DNA of 64,000 nt from Minwuia sp048007105 (GTDB lineage Bacteria; Pseudomonadota; Alphaproteobacteria; Minwuiales; Minwuiaceae): contig NZ_CP180352.1 of assembly GCF_048007105.1 (NCBI RefSeq), forward strand, positions 3,596,001-3,660,000, given 5' to 3'. Position numbers and translations under genes: made by a program. The notes under the pieces were generated by a model that was given only the letters and a program-made list of their open reading frames with translations, made no database searches and was not told where the DNA came from. Position 1 is the stretch's first letter; each line of letters starts with the position of its first letter. Below, piece after piece: positions 54,903 through 63,176 of this stretch.

Positions 54903-55015
54903 GTTTCCTCCTCAGCGCCGTTTGAGATGCCGATTGACCCGGCATTCCGTAACGGTATTAGCGCACCGAAAGATGACAGCCACAAGGCGATAGTGTAGCA
55001 TTAACTCGATATCGG

Positions 55016-55345
55016 TTAACGCTGGTCCTCGCCGGCCTTCTGATAGATCACGATCTCGCCCGGAGCGGTCCAGCCGAACAGCCGCCGCACCTGCTCGCCG
55101 AGAATATCGCCATCCACTTCGGGACCGGAGATCAGGTCGACCCGGCGCTGAAGGATCTCGCGTTCGGCATTCAGACGCGCAAGTTCGTCCTGGCGCGCCG
55201 CGGTCTCGTCCTCCAGCGACTGGAGGGCGTTCAGCCCGCGCTCGCCCTGGATGCCGTGAAAGCCGAAATAGGCAATCAGGGCCAGACAGATGGCGGGAAC
55301 CGCCAGCCGCGACAGGGCGCCCTTGCTGGAATTGGCGAAGTGCAT
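55016..55345 (-). CDS. ftsB: Septum formation initiator FtsB-like
   Basis: 109 residues. One transmembrane helix at about 14-31 (LAVPAICLALIAYFGFHGIQ), a coiled coil at about 35-70 (LNALQSLEDETAARQDELAR, LNAEREILQRRVDLISG) and the short conserved tail region DILGEQVRRLFGWTAPGEIV. FtsB links FtsL and FtsQ at the division site. Location directly upstream of pdhA is normal for alphaproteobacteria (between eno and pdh). Confidence 0.92.
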   Translation of the reverse strand: MHFANSSKGALSRLAVPAICLALIAYFGFHGIQGERGLNALQSLEDETAARQDELARLNAEREILQRRVDLISGPEVDGDILGEQVRRLFGWTAPGEIVIYQKAGEDQR

Positions 55346-55611
55346 CCGCGCACCGAATCAGAACCGATTCGCGCGGTCAAACCGGATTTGCCCCGCGTCC
55401 GGCAAATTCCCGGCGCGGCGTCGCGCCCGTTGCCGGGCGGACACAGTCGGGCACCTGGCGGCGGCACCCCTGATTCACTCCGGGACAACCCGCCAGACCG
55501 GCCCCACGCCTCGCCTGGATTGCCTTACGCAGCGTCGTTCTGTATTGGACCCGGTTGTCGCGTCAATCAGACACGCCGGCACTGAGGGGGACACCTCAGG
55601 TCACGTGATGT

Positions 55612-55668
55612 TTGACAACCGGCCCTTGGTGGGCCGCAATAGAGCTGGGCAAAAAACAAATAGCCCAG
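55612..55668 (+). promoter_or_regulatory. Promoter and inverted repeat before the TRAP operon
   Basis: TTGACA at 55612-55617 with CGCAAT at 55635-55640 (17-bp spacing) is a plausible promoter, though the -10 is weak. Downstream CTGGGC (55645-55650) and GCCCAG (55663-55668) form an inverted repeat around an A-rich 12-base spacer, ending 5 bases before the AGGGAGG ribosome site, so it could act as an operator or mask translation. The remainder of 55346-55611 shows no gene. Confidence 0.35.
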
Positions 55669-55685
55669 ACCTAGGGAGGTACATG

Positions 55686-56735
55686 ATGAGAATTGCAAGA
55701 ACGCTGGGCGCAATTGCGCTCGCAGCGGCCACGACGCTGGCCATCTCGGCATCCGACGCGGACGCCAAGAAGGTCCGCTGGAAGCTGCATTCCGCATTTG
55801 GCACCAACGTGGCGGTCCTGGGGCCTGTCGGTCCGCGCATTTCCGATTGGGTCGGCCGCGCCTCGAATGGTGATTTCGATATCAAGGTATTCGAGCCAGG
55901 CGCACTTGCCGGCGGTTACGCGTACTACGATCCCGTCAGTCAGGGCGCATTCGAGGCGGCGTACGGGACGCCGGGCGCCAACCAGGGCAAGAACTCCGCT
56001 TTCGCCTTCCTGTCGACCTGGCCGTTCGGCCCGGGCGCACTGGAATTCAACGCCTGGCTGCAGTTCGGCGGCGGCGTCGAGATCGGCAAGGAGCTCTATG
56101 GCCGTGACGGCATCGAATACTTCTATTGCGGCATGATTCCGCCGGAGACCTCCGGCTGGTTCCGCGAGAAGATCACGAGCCTGGACCAGCTGAAGGGCCT
56201 GAAGATGCGCTTCTTCGGCGTCGGCGCGAAGGTGATGCAGAAGTTCGGTGTGGCCACGCAGCAGCTGGCCGGCGGCGACATCTACCCGGCGCTCGAGCTC
56301 GGCACCATCGACGCGACCGAGTTCTCCATGCCCGCCATCGACCGCACGCTCGGCTTCTACCAGATCGCGAAGTACAACTACTTCCCGGGCTGGCACCAGC
56401 AGTCGACCACCAACGAGATCCTCGTCAACCGCGACAAGTGGAACGAGCTCGACGACTCGCAGCAGGCGATCTTTGACATAGCCTGCCGCGCGAACCAGGG
56501 CATCGAGCTTGCCGAAGGCGAGGCCCTTCAGCCCGCGGCGATGATCGCAAACGAGAAGGACGGCGTCGAGAACGTCACCTGGTCCGACGACGTCCTGAAC
56601 AGCCTCCGCGACGCCTGGCAGGAAGTCTTGGCCGAGGAAATCGCTGCCAATCCGGATGTGAAGAACCTCTGGGACAGCTATTCCGCCTTCCACGAGCAGT
56701 ACAAGATCTGGGGCGAGCGCGGCTACCTGAAGTAG
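55686..56735 (+). CDS. dctP: TRAP transporter substrate-binding protein
   Basis: 349 residues. The N-terminal signal peptide (ARTLGAIALAAATTLAISAS, cleaved after about ADA) sends it to the periplasm. DctP-fold features are KKVRWKLHSAFGTNVAVLGP, FFGVGAKVMQKFGVATQQLA, GGDIYPALELGTIDATEFSM and YFPGWHQQSTTNEILVNRDK; the arginine in LKMRFFG normally binds the carboxylate of the ligand. Ligands are likely keto or hydroxy acids, not resolved. ATG 55686 is preferred over ATG 55683 for spacing to AGGGAGG. Two hairpins separate it from dctQ, allowing more binding protein than transporter. Confidence 0.93.
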   Translation: MRIARTLGAIALAAATTLAISASDADAKKVRWKLHSAFGTNVAVLGPVGPRISDWVGRASNGDFDIKVFEPGALAGGYAYYDPVSQGAFEAAYGTPGANQGKNSAFAFLSTWPFGPGALEFNAWLQFGGGVEIGKELYGRDGIEYFYCGMIPPETSGWFREKITSLDQLKGLKMRFFGVGAKVMQKFGVATQQLAGGDIYPALELGTIDATEFSMPAIDRTLGFYQIAKYNYFPGWHQQSTTNEILVNRDKWNELDDSQQAIFDIACRANQGIELAEGEALQPAAMIANEKDGVENVTWSDDVLNSLRDAWQEVLAEEIAANPDVKNLWDSYSAFHEQYKIWGERGYLK

Positions 56736-56747
56736 GCCGTCTCGAAC

Positions 56748-56810
56748 GGCGGCGCTCCGGCGCCGCCGCCTCGTGATCCAGAACGGCGGCCGGCGCCTCG
56801 CGCGCCGGCC
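56748..56810 (+). terminator. Tandem hairpins between dctP and dctQ (attenuator-like)
   Basis: Hairpin 1: GGCGGCGC (56748-56755) with GCGCCGCC (56760-56767). Hairpin 2: GGCCGGCGC (56788-56796) with GCGCCGGCC (56802-56810), followed by GTTT. Both stems are perfect and begin 12 and 52 bases after the dctP stop. They are likely to protect the dctP message or partly end transcription, giving excess binding protein. Confidence 0.5.
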
Positions 56811-56893
56811 GTTTGCTCGCACTTTCGTGCAAACTCGGTCCCAGGTCCCGGAAGAGGGCCGCCGTCGGCCGACACCCACAGCAGGGCGGACGC

Positions 56894-57550
56894 ATGCTCA
56901 ATCTCGCAGACGGACTCGCGACCATATCGAACCGCGTGGGCCGGGGGGTCAGCTGGCTCATCCTGCCGCTGATCTTCATCATCATGTTCGACGTGATCAC
57001 CCGGAAGATCGAATACATCGCGACCTGGTCGGCCGACATCACGATCGAATACGGCTACTCCGTGTCCTTCATTCTCCAGGATCTGCAGTGGCACATCCAC
57101 GGCGTCCTGCTGATGCTGACCTTCGGCATGGGCTACCTCGCGAACGCCCATGTCCGCGTCGACATCTTCCGCGAGATGGGCGCCCGTCGGACCCAGTGCT
57201 GGATCGAGTTCATCGGCCTGGTGTTTCTCGCCATCCCGTTCCTGATCTTCGCCCTGGTCTATTCCATCGACATGGTGACCCTGTCCTATCACCAGGGTGA
57301 GGGGTCGGAATCCCTCGTCGGCATTCCCTGGCGCTATGTCATCAAGTCGGTCCTGCCGATCGGTTTCCTGATCCTGTTGTTCGCCGCGGTCGCCACGCTG
57401 ATCCGCGTCGCGACCTTTCTCTTCGGATCTGACCAGTCGCGTTCGAGAGCCGAAGAGAACATACAGTTCTTCACCGACATCGCCGTCCTGCCGAAGGCTT
57501 CCCTCGACAACGCCGATGACGTGATTGCCGTCGACGGGGAGCCCCGGTAA
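56894..57550 (+). CDS. dctQ: TRAP transporter small membrane subunit
   Basis: 218 residues from ATG 56894 with four transmembrane helices (VSWLILPLIFIIMFDVITRK, GVLLMLTFGMGYL, IEFIGLVFLAIPFLIFALVY, SVLPIGFLILLFAAVATLIR). Conserved YLANAHVRVDIFREM is the DctQ core. It partners DctM to move substrate with sodium. Its stop overlaps the dctM start by one base (TAATG). The C-terminal tail is longer and more acidic than usual. Confidence 0.92.
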   Translation: MLNLADGLATISNRVGRGVSWLILPLIFIIMFDVITRKIEYIATWSADITIEYGYSVSFILQDLQWHIHGVLLMLTFGMGYLANAHVRVDIFREMGARRTQCWIEFIGLVFLAIPFLIFALVYSIDMVTLSYHQGEGSESLVGIPWRYVIKSVLPIGFLILLFAAVATLIRVATFLFGSDQSRSRAEENIQFFTDIAVLPKASLDNADDVIAVDGEPR

Positions 57551-59149
57551 TGGAATTCATCGAATGGTTTCTTGACGACCATCTGTACGAGTATATCGGC
57601 GGCTACATGTTCCTCGCCCTGGCGATGGCGCTGTTCACCGGCCTGCCCGTCGCCTTCGCGCTGGGCGGCATCTCGGTCATCTTCGGTCTGATCGGCATCG
57701 CGATCGACGCGCTCGAACGTCGCGGTATTCTTCCAGGTCATCAACCGGATCTGGGGCGGCGACGGCGCGTCCGGTGCGATCCAGAACCCGATCCTGGTCG
57801 CCATCCCCTGTTTCGTCTTCATGGGCACGATGCTGGAACGCAGCCGCGTCGCCGCCGACCTGCTGCACATCCTGCAGATCATGCTCCGCCGCGTCCCCGG
57901 CGGCCTGGCGCTGTCCATCACGGTGATGGGCACCATCATGGCCGCCACCACCGGCATCATCGGCGCATCGGTCGTGATGATGACGCTGCTGGCGCTGCCG
58001 ACCATGCTCAACCGCGGCTACCAGCACAGCCTGGCGACCGGTACCATCGCCGCCAGCGCCACGCTCGGCATCCTGATTCCGCCATCGATCATGCTGGTGC
58101 TGATGGCGAATCTGCTGGCGGTCTCGGTGGGCAACCTGTTCATCGGCGCCGTGCTGCCCGGCCTGGTGCTCTCGGGTCTCTACTTCATGTACATCATGAC
58201 CCGGGCCTCGATTAACCCGTCCGTGGCCCCGCCCCTGCCCGAGGACATGATCCGGGTGGAGCCGACCAACCGCTCGAACGTGACGCTCTATTTCGGCATC
58301 GTCATCGGCATCGTCCTGGCGGTCGTCGTCCTGTCGAACCTGGGCATCGACTGGGTGAACTGGTCGCTGATCGGCTTCCTGGCGATCTTCAGCGTCTCCA
58401 TGTGGATCGGCCGCAAGGAAGGCAACACCATCTTCGGCGGCATCCTGAAGGGCTTCGTGCCGCCGATTTTCCTGATCATCATGGTGCTCGGTTCGATCTT
58501 CGCCGGTTGGGCGACGCCGACCGAGGCCGCCGGCATCGGCGCCTTCGGTTCCATGGTGCTGGCCGCCTTCAACCGGACGCTGACCATCGATGTCGTGCGC
58601 GAAGTCTGTCACCGCACCGGCCTGACGACGGCGATGATCTTCTTCATCTTCGTCGGCGCCACCGCCTTCTCGACCGTGTTCCGGAACGTCTACGGCGAGG
58701 ACCTGATCATCGAGTTCATCGAGTTCCTGGAGCTCGGCCCCTGGCCGCTGCTGTTCCTGCTGATGTTCTCGGTCTTCCTGATGGGCTTCTTCTTCGATTT
58801 CCTCGAGATCACGCTCATCATCCTTCCGGTGTTCGCCCCGGTCATCAAGGCGTTCGCCCCGGAGTTCGCGCCGCATCTGGGCCTTGAGGGCCTGCCCTTC
58901 CAGCAGGTGCAGGATCAGGTGATCTACTGGTTCGCGATCCTGGTGGCGGTGAATCTGCAGACATCGTTCCTGACACCACCATTCGGATTCGCGTTGTTCT
59001 ACATGAAGGGCGTCTCGCCACCCGAAGTGAAGATGCAGGACATCTACAAGGGCATCATTCCCTTCGTGACCTTGCAGCTGATCGGTCTGGGCGTCGTCAT
59101 CCTGTTCCCGCAAGTGACACTCTGGCTGCCGGAACTGATGCTGAATTAG
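57550..59149 (+). CDS. dctM: TRAP transporter large permease subunit, frameshifted
   Basis: About 533 codons in two frames; the large TRAP permease. The first 55 residues read normally (EFIEWFLDDHLYEYIGGYMF, LGGISVIFGLIGIAIDAL) and then run out of frame. Removing one base in CTCGAAC (57712-57718) gives NVAVFFQVINRIWGGDGASG and the rest, including MLERSRVAADLLHILQIMLR, ASATLGILIPPSIMLVLMAN, FAGWATPTEAAGIGAFGS and FLTPPFGFALFYMKGVSPPE. Everything after the break looks intact, so a sequencing insertion is likely. About a dozen membrane helices are expected. Confidence 0.9.
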
Positions 59150-59171
59150 CGAGGCTGACCGAGGCGCCGGC

Positions 59172-59519
59172 ATGAAACTCTACGGCGTGCGCATCTTCGT
59201 CGACAATTTCGCGGCGGCTCAGGCCTTCTATGGCGAAACATTGGGCCTGAAGGCCAACTGGTCCATGCCGGAAATCGGGGCCGCGGGCTTTGACGTGGGG
59301 ACGGCGGAGCTGATCGTCGAGGCGGCCTCGGGCAAGGACAGGGCCCTGGTCGGCCGCTTCGTCGGGGTGTCGCTGCAGGTCGACGACATCGATGCCGCCT
59401 ACCGGTCCATGACCGCGAAGGGCGTGACGTTCGAGCAGCCGCCCGAGAAACAGGTCTGGGGCGGCACCCTCGCCCATTTCCGCGACCCCTCCGGCAATAT
59501 CCTGACCCTTCTGGGGTAG
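59172..59519 (+). CDS. VOC family protein
   Basis: 115 residues: KLYGVRIFVDNFAAAQAFYG, ETLGLKANWSMPEIGAAGFD, VGVSLQVDDIDAAYRSM-like second module and LAHFRDPSGNILTLLG. Two beta-alpha-beta modules form a single small VOC domain. It starts 22 bases after dctM and may be co-transcribed. Substrate unknown. Confidence 0.85.
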   Translation: MKLYGVRIFVDNFAAAQAFYGETLGLKANWSMPEIGAAGFDVGTAELIVEAASGKDRALVGRFVGVSLQVDDIDAAYRSMTAKGVTFEQPPEKQVWGGTLAHFRDPSGNILTLLG

Positions 59520-59590
59520 TGCGACCGGTTCGGACCGTGGCAACGTGTCGGATGAGGAAACAGGATCACGCCTCCTAAAATCTCCGCTCA

Positions 59591-60019
59591 ATGGAAAGAC
59601 CGGATCAGAACGCGCTTCCCGCCAGCGACATTCTCGTCGTGATGGACGGCGAGTGCGCGCTCTGTTCCGGCGCGGCCCGATGGATTGCCAGGCACGATAG
59701 CGACGCAAGCTTCCGGATCTGCACCAGCCAGTCTCAACGCGGACGGGCCCTGATGCTCGAGAACCGGCTCGATCCGGATGACCCCGAGAGCTGGCTGATG
59801 ATCGAAGAGGGCCGGGTCCGGACTTCGATGGACGCCGTGATCGAATGCGGACGCAGACTGGGCGGCATCTCGCGCGTCATGGCTGTTTTCTATGTCTTGC
59901 CTCGGCCGGCCCGTGACTGGATTTACAGGCGCATCGCTCAAAATCGCTACGCAATTTTTGGCCGGGGCGACATGTGCGGCATACCGGACGCCGAACTTCA
60001 GCGGCGACTGCTGCCTTGA
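59591..60019 (+). CDS. DCC family thiol-disulfide oxidoreductase (DUF393)
   Basis: 142 residues. VVMDGECALCSGAARWIARH has the DGxCxxC active site of DCC proteins, followed by FRICTSQSQRGRALM and a helical C-terminus with LPRPARDWIYRRIAQNRYAI. Members are thioredoxin-like redox proteins of poorly known partners. The last bases overlap the TTG start of the DUF4166 gene (TTGA), so the two are translated together. Confidence 0.88.
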   Translation: MERPDQNALPASDILVVMDGECALCSGAARWIARHDSDASFRICTSQSQRGRALMLENRLDPDDPESWLMIEEGRVRTSMDAVIECGRRLGGISRVMAVFYVLPRPARDWIYRRIAQNRYAIFGRGDMCGIPDAELQRRLLP

Positions 60020-61656
60020 AGGTCGTGATTGTCGGTGGAACGGGTGTCTTCGGCAGCCGGCTTGCCCGCCTGCTGACCCGCGACGGTCACGATGTGACGA
60101 TCACCGGACGCAACGGCGACGGCTCTCGGCAGCTTGCACAGGAACTCGGCTGTGCTGCATTGGCCTATCGTCTTGGCGAGGAAACCGGCCGACTGTTCGA
60201 CAACGGTGCGGACGTGCTGGTCGATGCCGCGGGCCCGTTCCATGCCTACGAAGGCGACCCATATCACCTGGCGAGAAGCTGCCTCGAATACGGTGCGAAC
60301 TACCTCGATCTCTCGGATGATGCGGACTTCACGGCCGGGATCAGGACACTGGATACCGAATTCAGGGCGGCCGGGCTCTTCGCCTTGTCCGGTGCGTCGT
60401 CGGTACCCGGTCTGTCATCGGCCGCTGCTCGGGCGCTTTCCGACGACATGAACCGGATTGACGTGATCGAGAGTGTGATCCTGCCCGGAAACAAGGCGCC
60501 GCGTGGGCGCTCGGTTGTCCGGAGCATACTGGCCCAGGTTGGCGCAACAGTCGGCGTCTGGCGCGGCGGCCGATGGCGCAAGGCCAACAGTTGGTCCGAC
60601 CCCGAGACTTATGAGATCAGCCCCGGCGACCGTCGCACCGCGAGACTGGTCCGGGTTCCTGACCTCGAGCTTTTTCCCGGCTTCTTCCGCGCGAGATCGG
60701 TGTTGTTCAGGGCCGGCATGGAAACCCCGCTGTTGAATAGCGGCACCCGATTGCTGGCCTGGGTCAGGCGCGCCGGCCTTGGGAAGTTGCCGTCGCTACT
60801 CGTACCGCTGGCACAGCGACTGGCTGGCTGGATGGAGCGATTTGGCAGCGACAAGGGCGGGATGCTGGTCATGGTGACGGGCACGATCGGGGGCCGAATG
60901 GTGCGCCGAACCTGGAAGCTGACGGTCGAGGAAGGCGATGGCCCCTATATTCCCTGCATTGCCGTTCGGGCAATACTGGGTCGGGCGGACCGCATGCGGT
61001 CAGGTGCCGGTGCCTGCCTTGCCATGTTTGCGCTGCCGGACGCCGAAGCTGCGATGGCGGACCTGTCCGTGAAGTTCGAACGGATCGAGGAGGACCGTCC
61101 CACATTGTTCCGTGCTGCTCTTGGCGACGCATGGGAGGCACTGCCGCAGGTAGTTCAGCGGATTCATTCCGTGCAGGACATCGAGAGCTTCAGCGGCACA
61201 GCGGAAGTCATCCGCGGTCGTGGCCTTCTTGCGAGATTGTCTGCAGTAATTTTCCGCTTTCCCAAGGCTGGCCGGTCCGTACCACTTACCATAACCAAGA
61301 CCCGGACATCCTATGGTGAGATCTGGGAACGCAACTTTGCAGGCCGTCGATTCCGATCGTATCTGACGCCTGGCCGACCGGGGCACTACAGGGAACGTTT
61401 CGGACCGTTCGACTACGAGCAGGAACTACCAGTCGTGGACGGGATCATTTCACTGCCGGTACGCCGCGGCTGGTTTCTCGGGGTTCCTCTCCCTCGACCA
61501 CTTCTTCCAGGCAGCGACAGCCGCGAGTTCGCCGAAGGTGGGATATTCAGGTTCGATGTCGGACTCTTTGCCCCGCTGACGGGAGAACTCATCGTCCGCT
61601 ATCGAGGCACAGTCACGCCCGATGAAGACTTGGAAGCGGTCAGTCCGGCTCCCTGA
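60016..61656 (+). CDS. Saccharopine-dehydrogenase-like oxidoreductase with DUF4166 domain
   Basis: 546 residues from TTG 60016, coupled to the DCC gene. The N-terminus LKVVIVGGTGVFGSRLARLL is a Rossmann nucleotide-binding motif; LVDAAGPFHAYEGDPYHLAR, ANYLDLSDDADFTAGI and SVPGLSSAAARALSDDMNRI are typical of saccharopine-reductase-like proteins. The C-terminal part (about 365-546; RIHSVQDIESFSGTAEVIRG, YGEIWERNFAGRRFRSYLTP) is DUF4166. The pairing of these domains with a DCC protein occurs in several proteobacteria. Reaction unknown; lipid or quinone-type substrates are guesses. Confidence 0.87.
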   Translation: MKVVIVGGTGVFGSRLARLLTRDGHDVTITGRNGDGSRQLAQELGCAALAYRLGEETGRLFDNGADVLVDAAGPFHAYEGDPYHLARSCLEYGANYLDLSDDADFTAGIRTLDTEFRAAGLFALSGASSVPGLSSAAARALSDDMNRIDVIESVILPGNKAPRGRSVVRSILAQVGATVGVWRGGRWRKANSWSDPETYEISPGDRRTARLVRVPDLELFPGFFRARSVLFRAGMETPLLNSGTRLLAWVRRAGLGKLPSLLVPLAQRLAGWMERFGSDKGGMLVMVTGTIGGRMVRRTWKLTVEEGDGPYIPCIAVRAILGRADRMRSGAGACLAMFALPDAEAAMADLSVKFERIEEDRPTLFRAALGDAWEALPQVVQRIHSVQDIESFSGTAEVIRGRGLLARLSAVIFRFPKAGRSVPLTITKTRTSYGEIWERNFAGRRFRSYLTPGRPGHYRERFGPFDYEQELPVVDGIISLPVRRGWFLGVPLPRPLLPGSDSREFAEGGIFRFDVGLFAPLTGELIVRYRGTVTPDEDLEAVSPAP

Positions 61657-62161
61657 GCCGCCCGCCCATCAATTCCTCGACGAAGAGTCCGACGAGCTGG
61701 GTCCGGTTCGAGACGCCGGCCTTGGCGTAGACCCGCGTCAACTGGGCCCTGACGGTGCCTTGGGCCGCCCCGCGAAACTCGGCGATCTCGGCGACGTCGA
61801 ACCCCTTCAGAGCCAGCATGGCGACGTCGGCCTCCGCCGGAGTCAGCGTCCATTTCTCGAAATAGCTCTCGATCAGTTCGGCGAAGGCGCCGGAGGCGAC
61901 CGACAGCGCCGCTTCCGCGCGTTGATTGCGTTCCAGCGTCCGCCGCATTTCCAGCCCGCCCAGCACGACGCCGATCACCAGCATCAGCGCCACCAGGCCC
62001 TCGAAGGCTGTGTGCAGATCGATCTCGCCGCTGCCGAAATCACCGATGACGTCGCCGACGAAGAAGACGGCGCACAGTGCCTGCACCGTCAGCAGGCCGG
62101 CCAGCAGCGCGGCGCGGCGGTCGCCGAGGCCACGTCTTGCCGCTGGCCGGGGCGCCGTCAT
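61640..62161 (-). CDS. Membrane-anchored LuxR-type response regulator
   Basis: 173 residues. Two N-terminal transmembrane helices (about 17-36 AALLAGLLTVQALCAVFFVG; about 52-68 FEGLVALMLVIGVVLGGLEM) precede a linker and a LuxR/GerE helix-turn-helix (LTPAEADVAMLALKGFDVAE, IAEFRGAAQGTVRAQLTRVY, AKAGVSNRTQLVGLFVEEL). No receiver or autoinducer domain is present, so it is a one-component membrane transcription factor. It overlaps the cytochrome gene by four bases and the DUF4166 gene end by 17. It may sense redox state through its operon partner. Confidence 0.85.
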   Translation of the reverse strand: MTAPRPAARRGLGDRRAALLAGLLTVQALCAVFFVGDVIGDFGSGEIDLHTAFEGLVALMLVIGVVLGGLEMRRTLERNQRAEAALSVASGAFAELIESYFEKWTLTPAEADVAMLALKGFDVAEIAEFRGAAQGTVRAQLTRVYAKAGVSNRTQLVGLFVEELMGGRLREPD

Positions 62162-62760
62162 TCGCCAGCGCCATCCGGTCTGCCGCGCCGTCCGGTCACC
62201 ATCTGGCGCGCCAGGTTCACACCGGAGAGCCGCGATTCCAGGACCACACCACCGACATGAAGTGCAGCGAGCAGCAGCAGGATGTTGGCGGTAGCCTCGT
62301 GGACCTCTTCCAGCATCTCCTCTCCCTCCTGCTCATCGCCGCCCTCTTCCCGATGGCTGGCGGTGTAGGTCCCGTTGTCAGGAAAGGGCGCGCTTTCCAT
62401 TGCGAGGCCGGTTACGGACACCGCTACCAGCATTCCCCAGAGGGCATAGACCATCAGGCTGCCCAGCGGATTGTGGGAAGCATGCTGCCGGCGACGTCCG
62501 GCCTTCAAGTCGCCAAGATGCCCCATCGCCGCCGAGAGGCTCGGCCGGAAGCTGGCGAAGCGGGCCGCCCGGGTTCCGATCACGCCCCAGACAAGCCTCA
62601 GCGCCAGCAGACCCACGGCGACATAGCCGATCCATATGTGCGCCAACGCGTGCTCGTCGATGACGAATCCGTTCAGCAGCACCGCCGCCGCGATGCCCCA
62701 GTGGGTGAGCCGAACCAGGGGATCCCAGATGCGCTCACTGTTAAGACTGACTCCGTTCAT
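62158..62760 (-). CDS. Cytochrome b561-like membrane protein
   Basis: 200 residues with four transmembrane helices and the early signature RIWDPLVRLTHWGIAAAVLL (heme His), then HALAHIWIGYVAVGLLALRL (second His), and HEATANILLLLAALHVGGVV near the C-terminus (third and fourth His). A charged His/Glu-rich loop (TYTASHREEGGDEQEGEEML) sits between helices 3 and 4. This is the b-type cytochrome that transfers electrons to small periplasmic acceptors. It starts one base after the PepSY gene and overlaps the LuxR gene. Confidence 0.85.
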   Translation of the reverse strand: MNGVSLNSERIWDPLVRLTHWGIAAAVLLNGFVIDEHALAHIWIGYVAVGLLALRLVWGVIGTRAARFASFRPSLSAAMGHLGDLKAGRRRQHASHNPLGSLMVYALWGMLVAVSVTGLAMESAPFPDNGTYTASHREEGGDEQEGEEMLEEVHEATANILLLLAALHVGGVVLESRLSGVNLARQMVTGRRGRPDGAGE

Positions 62761-63065
62761 CAGTCGTCCTCGCGCATCCGGATGATCCGGCCGTCGGCGG
62801 CGTCGATATCGATTTCGTAGAGCCGGCCCTCGCGCACGGCCTTCACTTCCAGCCGGCCGTGTTCGCGCTCCACCTTCACGACGTGGTAACCGTCAGCCTC
62901 GAGCTTCGAGAGCGCCTCGCCGGCTGCGGGCGTTTCCCGCGTTTCGTGATCGCCGCCGCGGTATTCCAGCCGCTCGCGGCCGTCGTCGCCGGAGCGGTCC
63001 GACGCCAGCGCGGGGACCGCCAGCATCAGGGGGGTGGCAAGGATGAGAAGGATCGTCTTGTTCAT
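62760..63065 (-). CDS. PepSY domain-containing periplasmic protein
   Basis: 101 residues from ATG 63065 (ATGGAGACG upstream), with a signal peptide MNKTILLILATPLMLAVPAL-AS. The mature part has an acidic Arg/Asp-rich start (DRSGDDGRERLEYRGGDHET) and one PepSY-like module (ALSKLEADGYHVVKVEREHG, RLEVKAVREGRLYEIDIDAA, DGRIIRMRED). PepSY proteins near b-type cytochromes are common and may sense or chaperone redox partners. First gene of a three-gene operon. Confidence 0.85.
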   Translation of the reverse strand: MNKTILLILATPLMLAVPALASDRSGDDGRERLEYRGGDHETRETPAAGEALSKLEADGYHVVKVEREHGRLEVKAVREGRLYEIDIDAADGRIIRMREDD

Positions 63066-63176
63066 CGGTCGTCTCCATTTCCGGAACGCGGCCATCCAGC
63101 CGCCCCCCTTCAATGGCGACCTACGCCGGGTCCGGAAATTGCGCCGCCGCTTATCCTGGCCCGCATAAGCGCCTGC

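Noticed and set aside
57550..59149. A genuine dctM pseudogene
   Set aside because: All sequence after one extra base is intact and the operon partners are sound, so an error is at least as likely.
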